A stretch of 40,440 bases of DNA from Acanthaster planci (lineage: Eukaryota; Echinodermata; Asteroidea; Valvatida; Acanthasteridae). Location of the stretch: positions 1,178,335-1,218,774 of the forward strand of contig NW_019091362.1 of the NCBI RefSeq assembly GCF_001949145.1, in the 5' to 3' direction. Positions 1 through 12,500 of the stretch are shown one piece after another. Under the pieces are notes generated by a model. The model saw only the letters and a program-made list of their open reading frames with translations, did not search any database and was not told the DNA's origin. Position 1 is the stretch's first letter. Each line of letters begins with the position of its first letter. A program made the translations under genes and the position numbers.

Positions 1-23
1 AGACATATTTCTGGCCTAATTAC

Positions 24-190
24 CAGGGTGCACCCATCGCCATTTTGAAAATTGATGCCTACACTCCATGCATTAGGCCTATTGCGAAATAGAGCAATTC
101 GGGAGAGCCCAGTTTGGTCTGATACTCTCAGAAATACGAGCTGGCAGTCCTGTTGGTAGATTCCATCCTCCTTGAAGTTCTCAATGAATA
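24..190 (-). CDS. Probable internal exon of an unrecognised gene (left edge)
   Basis: A 167-bp open stretch on the minus strand lies between an acceptor (CACCTCAG, AG at 191-192) and a donor (CTG|GTAATT, GT at 22-23). It is open for 55 codons plus a split first codon, starting in phase 1 and ending in phase 0. The peptide begins FIENFKEDGIYQQD and ends NFQNGDGCTL. It is balanced in composition, with no low complexity or stops. I do not recognise the family. The following exon would lie left of the window, and no first exon was identified between here and 3445. It could be a chance open reading frame, but the two good splice sites argue for an exon. Confidence 0.4.
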
Positions 191-1537
191 CTGAGGTGAT
201 GCAGATCAATTTCATTTAACTTGTGTTTGTGGCTGTGTCGAAAACCACTGAGAGGGCAGAGCTGCAAAGTCTCGAGCCAAGTGCCGTCGACGCGTCGGCT
301 TGACTCACTCGATTTTATTTGCCTGATGACTCGACCCGAGTCGCACTGCATTACAATGACTCGACTTGAGTCACTATGTTACAATAACGTAACTCGACAC
401 GCGAGTCGTTACAACTCTGCGAAAGAGTCAAGTGCATCTCGATAGTTGAAACATCGCCAGGCCGCTGGCTGAAACCACCTGCATATGAGATAAAGAGCGT
501 TAATTTACCCCTAAAATATTTGCTTTACATTTCAGGTTGGCTGGAATTTTTTTACTTCGTTTTCCGGCACGATTACATGCATATACCTAAACTGTATAGG
601 CTTTAATTTATAAACTATTCTGGCTGAAAACAATATCCGGAAAGTATCAACACACTGAACATTATAAAGCAACGAAAACAGAGAATTTGTGGCATTACTA
701 ATGCTTTAATGTCTATGACAACATATAATACTCAAGAATCACTTTTTGACAGAACATTCTCAACCAACATGCAAACCAAAACCGCCAGGAATGATGACAC
801 GATGTAAGCACACCGCAATTGGTGATAACCCAAGTTAAATAATTGTTGCCCATTTCATTACTCCGCGCTAAGGGGGAAATTGAGCAAATTGAACGAATTA
901 TTTTTGTCATAATACATGTAGTGGCCACATCAGTAAAGGATCCGGTACTTACCAAAGAGTGGCGCTCAGAATATGAGCAGGGTGTAAGTTTTGTTCTTAT
1001 CTGGGGCCAATAAGTTCTTTCTTTAATTGAACAACAAAATAGTCAAGGTTACACCCTCAGGGGAGGGCGTGCCATCTGTCAATGGGACAGGTAGCTTTGG
1101 GAATCCCCCAAAACAGCGAAACGTACTTGACCAACCACTACTTTTTATCTGTAGAATATTTTTCGAACTATGAAATCAACTTTAATCTGAAGTCATCATT
1201 ACGTCATCAGGCGTTAAATCACAAGCAATTGCACTGGGTGTTTTTAAAATTTTAGAGACAAGATCTTTTTATGGTGGAAATACCTCTAATCAGTTTAATG
1301 ACTGATATGTCACGACAAACCTGACTATTCAGTACCAGATAAACACTGTCAATGTTGGCCTTTCATTTTACTTGTTCTTCCGTTTAACTACCATAAGAGA
1401 TGACTTCAAACATTTGCAGACCATTTGAGAAGTGAGGTTGTTTTATGTGTACAGTCAAACAGGTATCAACAAATTATTCTGAAAATTGGGCATTTTAAAA
1501 AAGTATTTACTCTCTTGTATCTCACAGAGATGAGGGC
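191..1537. other. Non-coding stretch with ACTCGA/TCGAGT-rich patch
   Basis: No supported gene. Between about 254 and 430 the sequence is rich in ACTCGA and its complement. It begins CAGAGCTG, like the hAT-like MITE at 26849, so it may be a decayed relative. No matching target duplication was found. Confidence 0.4.
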
Positions 1538-1545
1538 ACTGGGAA

Positions 1546-1796
1546 CACGGACGTGTATAATAAAATCTGGACTCGCAATGCCCTTAATCAGCTTATAGAG
1601 TCATTGAATCCACTCGCAGCCATTTCACCGAGCCGAATACAAAGCTTTCCTGGTAATGCCCGCCTTTGTTCTTCCTGACATCAATAGTAGGGAGCCAACC
1701 CACGCCTTTGTATTCGGCTCAGTAAAATGGCCGCTGGTTGGCTTCTTTTTCATACAAAGGCGTTGCAAGTCCAGGTTTTTTTTATATACGTCCGTG
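1546..1796. mobile_element. hAT-like MITE, CACGGACGT family, copy 1
   Basis: A 251-bp element with imperfect terminal inverted repeats. The left end reads CACGGACGTGTATAATAAAA and the right end reads ATATACGTCCGTG. It is flanked by an exact 8-bp duplication ACTGGGAA (1538-1545 and 1797-1804), the target-site length of hAT transposons. Internal arms repeat the same modules (CGGCTC..AAAATGG and GAATACAAAG) in opposite orientation. It has no coding capacity, so it would have been mobilised in trans. The superfamily call rests on the 8-bp duplication, since the CACGG end is not the commonest hAT terminus. Confidence 0.8.
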
Positions 1797-1804
1797 ACTG
1801 GGAA

Positions 1805-3444
1805 GAGCTTGTGGCCTTGCACAGATTTTAGTGAAGGAAATGCGTCACACAGGGTCACAGCTAATGACACGCAGAGCATTGTGGGTAAATTTCTGCCAGG
1901 CAGGCGTGCCGAGCTCGCTCAATGCGTTACACAAGTGGTGGGATGTTTTTCTGTTTCTCCCTAAAAATATCCTGAAAATATTCTCACTACACTTTATTCG
2001 TTCATCCAAAATTGATCCAGATAACCAATGATTTGAAATATATCGCCAAAAGACACGTGATCAGTCACACTTCGTGAAAAGATAAATTACCATACTGTGA
2101 CTGTACCAAGACCATTTTTTTTATCATAGCTGACACTTTGCTCGTACTTACAACATACCACTTCGCTAACAGAAAGTGATAACCTTTCAGTCATAGGTCG
2201 GGCACAATGTAGCCAATCACATTGCGAAGTCATCAGCCCTTCCCGTCCAGTGCCCGGGTGACGAACGAATTGAAATGATCTACGCTTTCCTGGAAAAATG
2301 AGGGCGCGGTTGCTGTGATGTCATCTTGGAAAGACAACGGTTCATCAGTGCAAAGGTTTTCTGTTAAAATTATGAACCCAAAATTTACTAACTGAAAACA
2401 TTTCTAAGAAAGGGATTGATGCTTGCTTATTTCACTTGACTAACAGTGAATCAGCAAAGACGTGAAAATTTAGTTCAGTAAAATCTACAAGAATGCAGGA
2501 CTTTTTTTGTGTACAGGCCGACGTAACATTAAAGCTTTCTTTCTAAGATGGCGTCACAGTTTTGCTCATGATTATGGTAATACTAATTAGCATAAAAACT
2601 AGAAAGGCACTAAAATACTCTGAAATAGCGAAACATAAGTTGCAAATAAGGTCAACAGGGACGTACATCGATGCATTTTGAAGGTTCATATTAAAAGAAA
2701 GTTGAAGTAATCACAATCGTACTATGTATCTGAAGCTTGACAATTCCTCGTACTAGGAGAAAACAAATAAACAAAAGTTCCATCACGATGAAATGGAAGA
2801 TATCAAAGTACATGCATTAGCAACTTATTCAAACTAAAAATTGCATGGATATCATTCGATTTAAATTAGATGTCTATTTGCCCATCTTTACATAAATTAT
2901 ACATGTATTATTTCGGAATACAGTTAGTCTTATCTCCTTACATTCCCCACATCCCCATAGTCGGTAAATTTAACCCTTTGGACCATCCTGGTGTGGGAGG
3001 TGGAATTCAACCTTAGCTGCTTCACAATCGAACTCTTTGAAACTTTCATCACGCGTGCCGGCCCGCGTGCAAGGTGCACGTCAATGGAAACGGTTGACAA
3101 TTTTGTCAGATCTTTGTCAGATAAACGGGCATTTTGCCAGATTGCTGAAAAACTCTTGACGGTTTCATGTTCATTAAATACATTACAACACCAGGAAATA
3201 AAAGCAAGGATGTCGGGACCGTAACTATAAGGCGTTTGGTATGTTTTTTTTCTCCCCAACATCATGTTGTATAAGCCCCGAGCTCCATTCGCTTTAAATC
3301 CCCCTCCCCGATTTCAAAGCAAGATACGTCGCTGCATGTAACCTTTAGTTCCCTTGAAAACGGTTTCTAACACGTAACTAAGTTATCCTTTAGTAGGTTA
3401 TCGTGTACATTGTGTACAGCGTTGTCGTTTATGGGCGCATGCTC
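1805..3444. other. Region downstream of the BAAT/ACOT-like stop codon, no supported gene
   Basis: No recognisable gene. A 111-codon open frame on the minus strand (2930-3265) matches no family I know and has an overlapping open frame on the other strand, so I treat it as chance or 3' UTR. I could not find a clear minus-strand AATAAA close to the stop at 3445. Confidence 0.4.
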
Positions 3445-3560
3445 TCAGCTCGCTGTATTATAGCAGCCACCATAGACATGCAGGAACCTCACGATCTTGC
3501 TCCAAGAGTCCTCCGTGGCTTTAGCATTGCCGACTGTTGATCCTCCGTTCACAATAACCC
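3445..3560 (-). CDS. BAAT/ACOT-like gene, last exon (residues 399-435 and stop)
   Basis: The acceptor is AAATGCAG. It encodes [20 protein letters not shown] and RFL, matching the family's C-terminal GG-x-HA-x-AQ-x-AW-x-x-I-x-x-F helix, then ends at TGA 3447-3445. The last residues NTAS lack a peroxisomal SKL-like tripeptide. Confidence 0.88.
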
Positions 3561-6500
3561 CTGCATTTAAAAGAACGGGGTTCATTTTAGTGAAATGTTG
3601 ACATTTGGCTGGGGGTTATAATTACTTAGACAGCTTACTTGAACGTGCAAATTGAACTGCTGAGAGAGGGCACAATTTTACGAGCAACAGAGGCTTCATG
3701 GTGGGAACGGCGTCTTTCAGGTTTACAAACGACTATGAAATGCATGCGATGCGGCCCCGTCGCTAATGAACTCTTCCCACCAACATGGCTTTTTTCAACC
3801 AATGAGGGGGTGCTTCTGCTCAAGGCAGATCACAGACATGACGATTAACCTTTGTAAGCAAAAGAAAGATCTACTATCTTTAGGACAGGTCTGGCGCAGT
3901 TTTGGGAGGAAAACGACGAGAGAAGGCTTTAGTCAACGCAGTTTTCTCCCCCCCCCCCCAAAAAAAATGATCATCACTGTGCTGGCGGTATAGCGAAAGT
4001 TAAAGAGAAAAAATGGCTCTATAAACACGCCTGAGACAGTTACACTTGAACGTAGTTTGACCCAAAAGTCCAGAAAATTGTGGGGAAATGTCAAAAAGGT
4101 GCAATAGTTATGTTGATAAATGAGAAACGAAGGCCATCTGCCGTATGCAGGACCTTTGCAAATCAACAAAACTGTGTTAAGAAAATTTTAGACATTTTTG
4201 GAACGAGGCACGCTGCCCAAATCGGTCACATGACAGTGGTACATTAAACGTTCTGCAAGAAGAGTATTTTAATAATGATTTTGAAATACAAAAAACNTGA
4301 ATGAATGAATGAATGAATGTTATGATTACTTAGACAGCTTACTTGAACGTGCTAATTGAACTGCTGAGAGAGGGCACAATTTTACGAGCAACAGAGGCTT
4401 CACGGTGGGAACGGCGTCTTTCAGGTTTACAAACGACTATGAAATGCATGCGATGCGGCCCCGTCGCTAATGAACTCTTCCCACCAACATGGCTTTTTTC
4501 AACCAATGAGGGGGTGCTTCTGCTCAAGGCAGATCACAGACATGACGATTAACCTTTGTAAGCAAAAGAAAGATCTACTATCTTTAGGACAGGTCTGGCG
4601 CACTTTTGGGAGGAAAGCGACGAGAGAAGGCTTTAGTCCACGCAGTTTTCTCCCCCCCCAAAAAAAAATGATCATCACTGTGTTGGCGGGATAGCGAAAA
4701 TTAAAAGGTGACGTCACGTGCGAAGGGTCAAGCCCCCCCGAGAAAATGGCTCAAGAAACACGCTTGGGACAGTTACACTTGAACGTAGTTTGACCCAAAA
4801 GTACAGAAAATTGTGGGAAAATGTCAAAAAGGTGCAATAGTTATGTTGATAAATGAGAAACGAAGGCCATCTGCCGTATGCAGGACCTTTGCAAATCAAC
4901 AAAACTGTGTTAAGAAAATTTTAGACATTTTTGGAACGAGGCACGCTGCCCAAATCGGTCACATGACAGTGGTACATTAAACGTTCTGCAAGAAGAGTAT
5001 TTTAATAATGATTTTGAAATACAAAAAATGTGTACTTCTGTGTTCTCAAAATCATTGTTCCGAGCTTAGAACTCACATGTAAAATTACGTTTTCATTAAC
5101 AGGACGATATTGCCTGTGGCACAAGCACAATATTAATGGTATCCGAGAAGTGAAGAATTCCATGCCTGAACTCCCGTCCGACGTAAACATTGTAACTCTG
5201 CACACAAAGGCCTACATAGTTCTCTGTGGTAAAATATATTGGCTTTTCAGGGTCCTTTTAAAGAAATTTTCTTATCAATACTACAAGACTAAATGGTCTG
5301 AGCCATTTTTTTCTTGTTTCGTCAGTGAGCTCCTTAAGGTCACACACATGAAGTGCAGTGAGGAAGAAAAATATAAGCAACCAGTACAAGACAACTGTCA
5401 GATTTCAGTGCACAATTTACCGTAGCCCGGAAGGAAAAACGTGACGACTGATGGAGCGTAAGGAACTTCAATCAGGTGACCGGCGTCGGCATAACTCAGG
5501 ATCTGATAGTTGGAGCATCCATACCTCGAGAGTCTGGTTGCCGCTTCCCGTGCACCGAAGCAGCTGTCCCATACCTCATCCGCCTCTCCCGTTATAAACA
5601 GAAAGTGGCACTGCCTGGCATTTTCCAGCTGTACGTGGCCATTATAAAAAATGCATTGCTTCGTAAATTAACTGTGCTTATTTAATCCTTGGTCACATAA
5701 CACCTACGGGAGAATTCAATCTAAAATAATTTAGCTACGTTCTAGTTGGCGCCCTTTACATCATTTGACATGATATCACGGACGTATATAAAAAAAACCT
5801 GGACTTGCAACGCCTTTGTATGAAAAAGAAGCCGACCAGCGGCCATTTTACCGAGCCGAATACAAAGCTTTCCTGGCGATGCCCGCCTTTGCTCTTCCTG
5901 ACGTCAATAGAAGGGAGCCAGCCCACGCTTTTGTATTCAGCTCGGTAAAATGGCCGCTGGTTGGCTTCTTTTTCATACAAATGCGTTGCAAGTCCAGGTT
6001 TTTTTTATATACGTCCGTTGGGTTGGCTTCCTACTATTGACGTCAGGAAGAACAAAGGCGGGCATTGCCAGGAAAACTTTGCATTCAGCTCGGTAAAATG
6101 GCCGCGAGTTGATTCAATGATCTCTATAAGCTGATTAAGGGCATTGCGAGTCCAGATTTTATTATACACGTCCGTGCATGATACACCGAACACGCATTAT
6201 CTACACGACATAAATACATTATGCTGTATTCAAGTGACTGAGCCCGAGCCTGACGGAGTAGCACGGTAGGACATGTAAGCCCCTACTTCCAAACTTCGGC
6301 GCAACACAGCCGACACAGTACCGTAAACGGATGAACAAAACCCGGCCAACTACCGATTTACAATTACTGTGCATCAATGGGGAATTTGGCTTATTATTAA
6401 TATGAAGAGTTGTGGTTGAACATTAAACGTCACAATTCAACTTTCAAAGGTTTATTTTAAATTTCACAAAAGCATAAAACAACAGTTCTACAGGTAGTCG

Positions 6501-9500
6501 AAGTATGACATACAAACTAACCAAAAAGGACCAAACTACACGTCACATTCAGTGGCAAACTGGGAAGGGCCCCGGGAGAGGCTTTCTTTCTTTTTCTACT
6601 TTTTGAAAACAGACACACGCAAACGAATCCTGGGTGCGTCACTGGTAGCACTTCAACTTTCAAACGTCTTACCTCAACTTTGCTTTTATGCTACTGAAAA
6701 GTACGACGTTTGAAAACTTGAAAGACAACGTTTCGAAGTTGAAATACATTCGAAAGTTGAATCGACGTTTGAACATCAGTTGAACCACAACGTTTGAAAA
6801 GTTGAACTGGGATATCTACGGGAAAAGAAGTAATTAACTGGGAAAATCCTTGCATACACCCAAAGAAATGATTTTGTTGTTGTTGAAAAATTGCAGAATT
6901 TTTGACTGCTTATTACCTTGTATATTGCTGAATGATCACCTGTTACTTTATACATCTCTTTGTGGATACCAAATGCATCTTTAGCACCCTCAAACTTCGA
7001 AGAAGGTTTCATGATTTCGGGAGGCGCCCTTTATAAAATAAAAAATTGAACAATACAGGCTCAGATGAACAATTTTTCTAGGTACTGAAATACAAAACCC
7101 TCACCCATTTGCAAATAAACTGAGTTTTTTTTAATGATGGAAACACTGTGAAGCGTGAACCAAAGTAAATTTAGAAGACTGCATGTACTTACTTAAAAAA
7201 CGGCATCTGCTTTCCGTTCAATTTAAAGGGAAACTCAGATTGAGCGTGAAGGCCATTGATACTGATGACCGCTCTTAACTCCATGTGGGAATGAATGTGC
7301 AGTAACAAAAAGAATTGGAAGATTAATAAAATCCGTCTTTTTAATATTTCAAAGGTTTTGCCAGTACATAGTGTGGCATAGATTTATTATGTAACATTGA
7401 GTTTCAAAACTTTCTCTACATAATGCAGTGAAGAGCCGGGTTCAAGTTTTTTGATGGAAGTATCGAATGTGAAAAGGCAGAACACCAGAGGCAAGCCAAG
7501 TGTTGATAGATAATTTAAAAACGAAAAAGTCCTGTTGGATCGATACTGAATATGTATCAGATTCCTCAGAGCAGGAAACTTTCGCATGTTACACACACAA
7601 GTAGAGTGATTGCACCCACTAAGTCACGTAACCTATAGTGGGTATCAAACATCAGTAAATATACCGGTACTCCCATAGCAAAGTGTGCCATAAGTGTCAT
7701 TATCAAAAAATGAAGCCAACAGTCGGTAAGATACTGACTACAAACATGTTGAGTGCTATACCGAAAATCGGCAAAACCTAAAACACACTTTGCTAGGACG
7801 CCATGTTCGTTGATGTTTGATGCCGGTACCCATTATAGGTACGTGACTTCGTGGGCGAAATCGCTCAACTATAATTGCTCCATTGTTTTCGCTTGGTTAG
7901 CGCGTGCAGTGGCGGCCGCATACACGCAAATTCGACATTTTTCGTACTGTTCATCTGGAGCATAAAAACTCAAAATGAAAAAGGGGTTTCCGATCCAACT
8001 ACCCACCACTGTTAATAAATAAGGCTTTGAAGGCAAATTGCAAACGTTCAAATCCTGACGATAAATTCACGATTTTGGGAACCTGACTTACGTAACAGCT
8101 TCAGCATCATGGGGTCGTAGGAACAAAAGAAGGAGAAACGAACTGGTATGTGAAGTATAATGTCTATTTCCAGTTTGAAAAGGTCACTTTTTAAAGGATA
8201 CTAAATTTACCCAAATTTGTAGCATCAAAGTTGGTTTTATTTAAAGGAAAAAACGCTTACTCAAACTAACTTGAGCCTCACGTATGAGCATGGTACCTCA
8301 TATTACATCTTGGGATAATATATTACCAGCACCCTTCTAAATGTGGCAAGTATTTCTTTAAAAGTCCCATGGGTAGTTAGATCGGATGATGGGGAGACCT
8401 TTTCAGACAAGGCCTTGTACGTCAAAGTAACGTCAATTTTTCTTCCTCAGCATTTTGGCTTCCATATATTGAATGGGATCACCATTTGTTATTTTGTGAT
8501 CTCTGCTATTTTCTGTTGCTTTCCTTTTTTTGGTTTTTTTTTTTTTGGGGGGACTGCTTTTTTCACCTTACCTTTTCAGGAAAATGTGAAGCTGTAGCCA
8601 GGGCAAACTGGGCTCCAGTCGAAACACCAACCATACTGACACCTCCTGCTTTCACAAAGGGTTGATCACTCAACCAGTCGATGGCCTCCTACATTTAAAA
8701 TAAAATGACAGACAAAGATCCCCAAAATACCATGAACGACAAAAAGGGAAAACTTTTCTCAATTTTCAACAGCCAAGGAAAGTAACCAAAAGTTGCTTTT
8801 GGGTGGAGCGCGTATACTGTACACAGTTGCACATGTACCTATATTTGATAGCCGAAAGAGCGTGCTCTTGCTCTGCACTAGAGTATCCTCTGTGCTTAAA
8901 GATACGATGGACAGTTTGCCTCCTCTGATTGGTCCAAGGCCCGCCACGTCACCGGTGTTAAAAATGCACTTAAGACGGGATTTGGACACATAATAAGCAG
9001 ATAAGAGTTGAAGCTATGCATGGTGGAAGTACTGAATTAGGTTAGGCTTGCGGTACCACCATGTACAAGAAAATATCTCTTTTATGAGTGTTTGGTTCTG
9101 AGAAGTACCGATGGTGAACACTCGACGTTCCGGACAGTATGTTCTGTTCGTCTTCAGAAGGGTGACTGGTTGCCTGGCTCTGAGGATGCTGGTTTTAAGC
9201 ACTGGAGAGGATGTTGAGGGTGCACTGGAGCAGACGGAACGGCTTGCTTGATGGTGGATTTGATGGTGGATCACTGATGTGTGCCAGTGGGGCATTGGGT
9301 GTAGCGAAAGGAGGAATTAGTGACCGTGGGTATAGATGGCCCATTGGTCTGGGAGGGTAATATGGAGTACCAGATGCTGCTGGTGTGGAAGCCAACGTCT
9401 TTGGGGACTGTGTGCTCCTGTGGCCACCGCTACAGTTACGCCAGCATGGTTCAAGGAGGCACAGTGTACAACTAAGTCTGTTGACATCGTCAGCCCTGCT

Positions 9501-12500
9501 GACTGGATCTGTAAAATGTATTGAAAGTTCCCAGACGAGCGATTTGACCTACGCCAAGACGAGTCCATCCACATCCTGCCAGCAGACAAAGGTAATGCAA
9601 CAGTAGTCATGGATAAGGCCGACTATGTCAGTAAGGTCACTGACATGCTCTCCACCCCTACTTACTGCACCCTGCAGAAAGACCCCACTCCGTCTGTTAA
9701 ACAGAAGATCGCCAGCAAGTTGTTGGCACTCCACCGCTCCGATGCCATCCCCTACAAGCTTTACAGACAGCTCAGACCGTCCAGCTCCACCTGCCCCAGG
9801 TTCTATGCTTAGCCGAAGATACACAAACCTGTCACCTCACTCCGTCCCATTGTTACCTCAAGAGGAGGCCGCACCTACAACACCGCCAAGCATCTTACCA
9901 CAATTCTCTAACCCTTGGTGGGTAAATCCCCGCATCACGTCACGAAAATCTGATCAGTTTGTTCAGATGATCAAGCAAGTTGAACTCAGCCCTGACGACA
10001 TTATAATCAGCTTTGATGTCGTTTCCCTCTTCACCACCGTCCCCACAGGCGAGGCCTGCCTCATTGCCAAAGAACGTCTAGAGCGAGACCTCACTCTCTG
10101 TGCGCGCACAGCCCTATCCCTGGACCAAATCCATGACCTGTTGCTAACCTGCGTCTCGTCATCCAGCTTCAGATGGAGGGACAAGTTCTTCTAACAGTCA
10201 TCTGGGACCTCCATGGGATCTCCTCTATCTCCGGTCCTGGTTTACATGTTCATGGACGTCTTCGAGAATACAACGCTTGACACAGCAGATCACCTCCCAA
10301 GCACTTGGCTATGCGCTGGACGACACCTTCGCCATTTGGCCGCATGCCCCCCAGCACCTGCTAGCGTTCCCGGATCACCTCAACGACCTGCATCCCAACA
10401 TAGAGGGATCCCTGGGGCATGCCGTCTACCACAAGCCAGACTGGTACCTGAGCAGCGCATCATTCCATCATCTCAGCATCAAGTCTTCAGTCAACCGTGC
10501 CCTGGTGCAGCGAGTCTACAAGATCTGCCATTAAGAAGACATCCAAGAAGAACTCAAGCACATCTCAAGAGCCCTCAAGCGCAACGGTTACCGCCAAGAT
10601 CAAGAACCCAAGATCACTGACTGTCGGGTCCCCTATTCCTAGAGTCAACCACCTTCTTACAAGGCAACAGTGATCTTACCATACATAGGAAACGCATCCC
10701 ACAAGATCCGACGCATCCTCCACCAAGCCAACATCTGAGTATTCCACGCTGCAGCCAAGAAACTTCAAGCCACCCTGCAGACCCACAAGGACAAGCAAGA
10801 CCATCAAACGAAAGCTGGTGTCGGAAGGACCCCCTACGAATGTAGGAAGGCGTACATCGGCAAGACTGGTCGGGACTTGCCCACCAGACCCAAAGAACAC
10901 ATCGCCCAGGGATGCAGAGGTGACTACGATAAATCAGCAATTGTCAAGCACTCACACATCAAGGATCACGTCATCAACTGGCAAGCAGCTCAACTTATCG
11001 CTCCGGTCAACAAGTGGTACCCATGACGCGTCAGGGAAGCAATCGAGATCTTCAGGCACGACACAGTCCTTCAAGCCGTTGGTCTCCACATCAGCAACAT
11101 CTGGCACTCCGTGTTACCCTCCCAGACCAATGGGTCATCCATACCCACGGTCACTAGTTCCTCCTTTCACTACACCCGATGCCCCACTGCCACGCATCAG
11201 CATCTGTGAGCGCACTCAGTAGTCTTTCAGTCCAGCGGATCCACCACCAAGCAAGCCATTCTACTGCAGTGCACCCTCAGCATCCTTTCCAGCGCTTAAA
11301 ACCAGCATCCTCAGAGCCAGGCAACCAGTCACCCTCCTGAAGACGAACAGAGCATACTGTTCAGAACGTCGAGTGTTCACCATCGGTACTTCTCAGAACC
11401 ACACTCAAAAAAGAGATATTTTCTTGTACATGGCGTAACCGCAAGCCTAACATAATAAGCAGTAATATTCAACACAAACTTTTTATGAACACAAATGAAA
11501 CCGACCTTTCCTCAAATGTTTATTCACAGGGCAAATCCACGTTGGGCCTATCATGTACGAATATGTAGTGTTTTGAATATTTTCAACAGAAATTTATAAT
11601 TTAGAGATGAAAGTGTGATGGAATGGTTTTAGACAACATGTACACGTAGTACATTTTAAAGCGACTAGGGCTAGCTGCCAATATTGGATCTTGCGTGAGG
11701 TTCGATGTATGATCAACGCTTTTGTTACCCATTCGCTATTTCTGAAATATGTACCTTGAAATATTCCAAATCTATGTTTCCCTTTGAGGGTAGATCCTCA
11801 TACAGGGAGTGCGGTAGAGCGAAGCAGACCAGCCCACGGGAAGCCAGCATAGCTGCGCGGAACTCCACCAAACCTCCAACAGCTCCAAACATGTCGATCA
11901 CACCTGGAAACGGTCCTGCCCCTGCACAAGGAGAACCGATCTGATTCAAGATTGTCAAGTGGCAGGTCCATGTAGGCTAATCATAGAGGAAGGACACAGA
12001 AAAGGAGTTGCAACTATGGACCTTCTTTGTATAATCTTTCCAATTTTTTGACATTTTTTCTATTATCCATGCAAAGATTGTAATTTTATTCGCCCTCTCT
12101 AATACATCAGTTTTCAAAGACTTGGTACCGATTCAACAAGATGTCGACCACTGCTGAAATGCTTAGTACATAAGGAACAAAGTGCGCAAGGAGTGACCAT
12201 GAAATCTCGTAGAATACACTATTGTGCAGATGCTGTAATAAAATGATCAAAACAAACACAAAATCTTGTAAACTACGGGGCTCTTTATTCCCAATTGATA
12301 AATCCAGAAGAAAGTATGGGCTGCACTTGTACATTTAGGGCACACGGCGTAATGCAAGCAAAATGCTTAAGCATTTTGATGTTTTGAGATCATACCAAGC
12401 ACCAACAAATGCGTGAATATTCAACTTCCTATACCTCAGTACACAAAGTTTTAAGGATGCAGATAACTAGCGAAACAATTGCTGCAGCGATCATAGGGTA

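Larger units (their letters stand above)
9001..11450 (+). mobile_element. Penelope-like retroelement, degenerate, with inverted terminal copies
   Basis: A retroelement of about 2.45 kb in intron 4 of the host gene, transcribed opposite to it. The centre encodes a broken reverse transcriptase (about 9529-10535) followed by a GIY-YIG-like endonuclease (about 10817-11160), the domain order of Penelope-like elements. The first about 400 bases (9010-9408) are the reverse complement of the last about 380 (11070-11450), including the end of the endonuclease frame. This is an inverted LTR-like arrangement known in this class. A 12-13 bp target duplication brackets the whole. In-frame stops, frameshifts and an internal deletion show that it is dead. 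Confidence 0.88.

Noticed and set aside
1656-1964. Open frames of 84-102 codons overlapping 1625-1964, and similar ones at 5756-6040
   Set aside because: They are the same repeated peptide read from both strands of the palindromic CACGGACGT MITE, not genes.
2930-3265. A 111-codon minus-strand open frame just after the BAAT/ACOT-like stop
   Set aside because: No recognisable domain, an overlapping open frame on the other strand, and no splice or promoter evidence. Chance or 3' UTR is simpler.
3639-4552. Paired identical short open frames at 3639-3848 and 4343-4552
   Set aside because: They recur only because the 700-bp segment is duplicated, and both lie within an intron.
5030-5425. A 131-codon plus-strand open frame
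   Set aside because: It lies mostly in intron 8 opposite a well-supported gene, resembles no family, and its end overlaps the conserved catalytic exon in antisense.
11755-11940. Longer version of exon 4 using the AG at 11941-11942
   Set aside because: It breaks the phase-1 frame coming from exon 3. The acceptor giving a start at 11921 restores the frame and the family's G-x-GPFPG junction.
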